A stretch of DNA of 64,000 nucleotides from JAXGPX01 sp040766745 (GTDB lineage: Bacteria; Bacillota; Sulfobacillia; Fermentithermobacillales; Fermentithermobacillaceae), in assembly GCA_040766745.1 (NCBI GenBank), contig JAXGPX010000005.1:1-64000 (forward strand), in the 5' to 3' direction. How positions within the stretch are numbered: position 1 is the first letter of the stretch; each line of letters begins with the position of its first letter. A model generated the notes under the pieces. The model made no database searches, was not told where the DNA came from, and saw only the letters and a program-made list of their open reading frames with translations. This document shows positions 62,908 through 64,000 of the stretch, piece after piece. Made by a program: the position numbers and the translations under genes.

Positions 62908-64000
62908 TTACTTCCGGGCCGCCATGGTTTGCCTAAGCTCCTCCCAGGCCTTTTCAAGAATTGAACGGTCTGTTAGGAGATCAATGACAGTCATGGCCAT
63001 CACCTTGGCAGCGTCAACGGCACCTCTGTCGCCTGCAGGCGACAGAGCGGCTTCTCGCATTTCGTTGCTGTGGCTTGCCACATTCTCAGGAGCTATGGAA
63101 ATATAGGTATTGACTGCCGGTACTACCTGGCTTACGTCTCCAAAATCCGTAGATCCTCTTACAGGGACGGGCTCATCCTGAACTTCACGCCCAAGTTGTC
63201 TCAAGTTGGCCTGCACATACCTGGATATGGTCATATTAACTATACGGTCAGCGTAGCTGGAACCAGGTTCTACTTCCATTTTGCAGCCTGTGGCCAATGC
63301 ACCGGCCTTGAAGCAGTTGAGCACTTTCTCGGCGACTCTGTCTTTGGTCTCTTTGTGGGATGCTCTTACCATGTACTTTGCCTCGGTGTAATCTGGGATT
63401 ATATTAGGTGCCTTTCCTCCATGGACAATGTATCCATGCATTCTAACGTCCTCAGTTACATGTTGGCGCAAAGCGTTCACACACTGAAATGCAAGCATGA
63501 CTGCATCAAGGGCATTTATCCCTTCGTCCGGGTCGGAAGCTGCATGTGATGATTTTCCGTAGTACTTCACAACAAATGTTGTGGTGGCCAGGTTTGGGCC
63601 GCCGATCATGCTGGTACCGGCTATGGGATGGGTCATCAAGGCTGCATCAACGCCTTCGAAGAAGCCTTCATTAACCAAAAACACCTTACCGCCGCCGCCT
63701 TCTTCAGCTGGGCATCCAAGTACCACAACATTGCCAGGTGTATCCCCCAGAACCTTTGACAGTGCTATGCCTGCGCCTGCAGCGGCCACACCTATGATAT
63801 TGTGCCCGCAGGAGTGCCCGTTGGGGAGCGCGTCATACTCTGCTAGAACAGCAATTGTCGGTCCGTCATATTTGCCATTAAAGGTGGCCCTAAAAGAAGT
63901 ATCCATTCCGGCAACTCCGCGTTCCACCTTGAACCCATGGCTTTCCAGTAAATCTTCAAGAAGGGCTGCAGACTTAAACTCTTTGAACGCCATTTCGGCA
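62908..64000 (-). CDS. M20 family amidohydrolase, AbgB/IAA-hydrolase-like (5' end beyond window)
   Basis: The frame is open to the right edge; 361 codons follow an internal ATG, with in-frame residues before it (…AEMAFKEF), as in relatives whose N-terminus has H-x-x-P-E-x-x-F-x-E. LAEYDALPNGHSCGHN and GCPAEEGGGG form the metal site; GKSSHAA starts the dimerisation domain. Likely cleaves an acyl or aryl amide of an amino acid or peptide. It lies 24 bases upstream of the racemase gene and leads the operon within the window. Confidence 0.85.
   Translation of the reverse strand, partial: AEMAFKEFKSAALLEDLLESHGFKVERGVAGMDTSFRATFNGKYDGPTIAVLAEYDALPNGHSCGHNIIGVAAAGAGIALSKVLGDTPGNVVVLGCPAEEGGGGKVFLVNEGFFEGVDAALMTHPIAGTSMIGGPNLATTTFVVKYYGKSSHAASDPDEGINALDAVMLAFQCVNALRQHVTEDVRMHGYIVHGGKAPNIIPDYTEAKYMVRASHKETKDRVAEKVLNCFKAGALATGCKMEVEPGSSYADRIVNMTISRYVQANLRQLGREVQDEPVPVRGSTDFGDVSQVVPAVNTYISIAPENVASHSNEMREAALSPAGDRGAVDAAKVMAMTVIDLLTDRSILEKAWEELRQTMAARK

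Overview
The window looks like a chromosomal segment of an uncultured, moderate-G+C Gram-positive bacterium of the Bacillota (Clostridia-like). The hints are strong AAGGAGG-type ribosome sites, frequent TTG and GTG starts, an S55 (SpoIVB-type) serine peptidase, lipoprotein-anchored solute-binding proteins, and a metabolism built on peptides and amino acids. This is inferred from gene content. No rRNA or tRNA gene was seen.

Layout. 1-6 kb: a decayed PIN-domain gene, an AbgB-like M20 amidohydrolase, a CoA-acylating aldehyde dehydrogenase (MmsA type) and an orphan oligopeptide-type binding lipoprotein. 6-28.3 kb: a defence and mobile-element island. It holds an IS21 scar, a GIY-YIG protein, two broken genes, a DUF262/DUF1524 GmrSD-like nuclease, a DUF429-like protein, a HIT protein, a phospholipase-D-fold plus P-loop ATPase fusion, nested IS21/IS3/IS21 elements, a type II restriction-modification operon (methylase plus two nuclease-like proteins, one TdeIII-like), an SRA-HNH-NUDIX fusion, and McrBC. 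28.5-33.5 kb: an S55 peptidase, an aldo/keto reductase, an acetyltransferase whose C-terminus runs into a REP-like palindrome, and a three-gene operon ending in a HEPN-like protein. 33.7-50.1 kb: a D-aminoacylase-type amidohydrolase, a potABCD-like polyamine ABC operon, an M24 creatinase-like enzyme, a 2H phosphoesterase, an acetyltransferase, a NERD-helicase, a GH127 glycosidase and an HTH-nuclease. 50.1-64 kb: a palindrome array, a MATE exporter, and a long minus-strand run of peptide and amino-acid genes (M20, Asp/Glu-type racemase, MmgE/PrpD, M28, M20, M28, M19, M19) ending at a strong terminator.

The most unusual structural signal is a family of 19-bp dyads (TGGCC-N9-GGCCA and a compensated variant). 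They are spaced at exactly 53 bp in three separate intergenic regions: 8 copies at 35.5 kb, 2 at 44.4 kb and 14 at 50.1 kb. Flanking bases change in a pair-preserving way.

A second theme is tandem-repeat growth inside or at the ends of genes: GH127, the PotC-like tail, the amidohydrolase N-terminus, the S55 peptidase, and the end of an M19 gene. A third is that several metallohydrolases of the peptide cluster lack textbook metal ligands in the motif positions.
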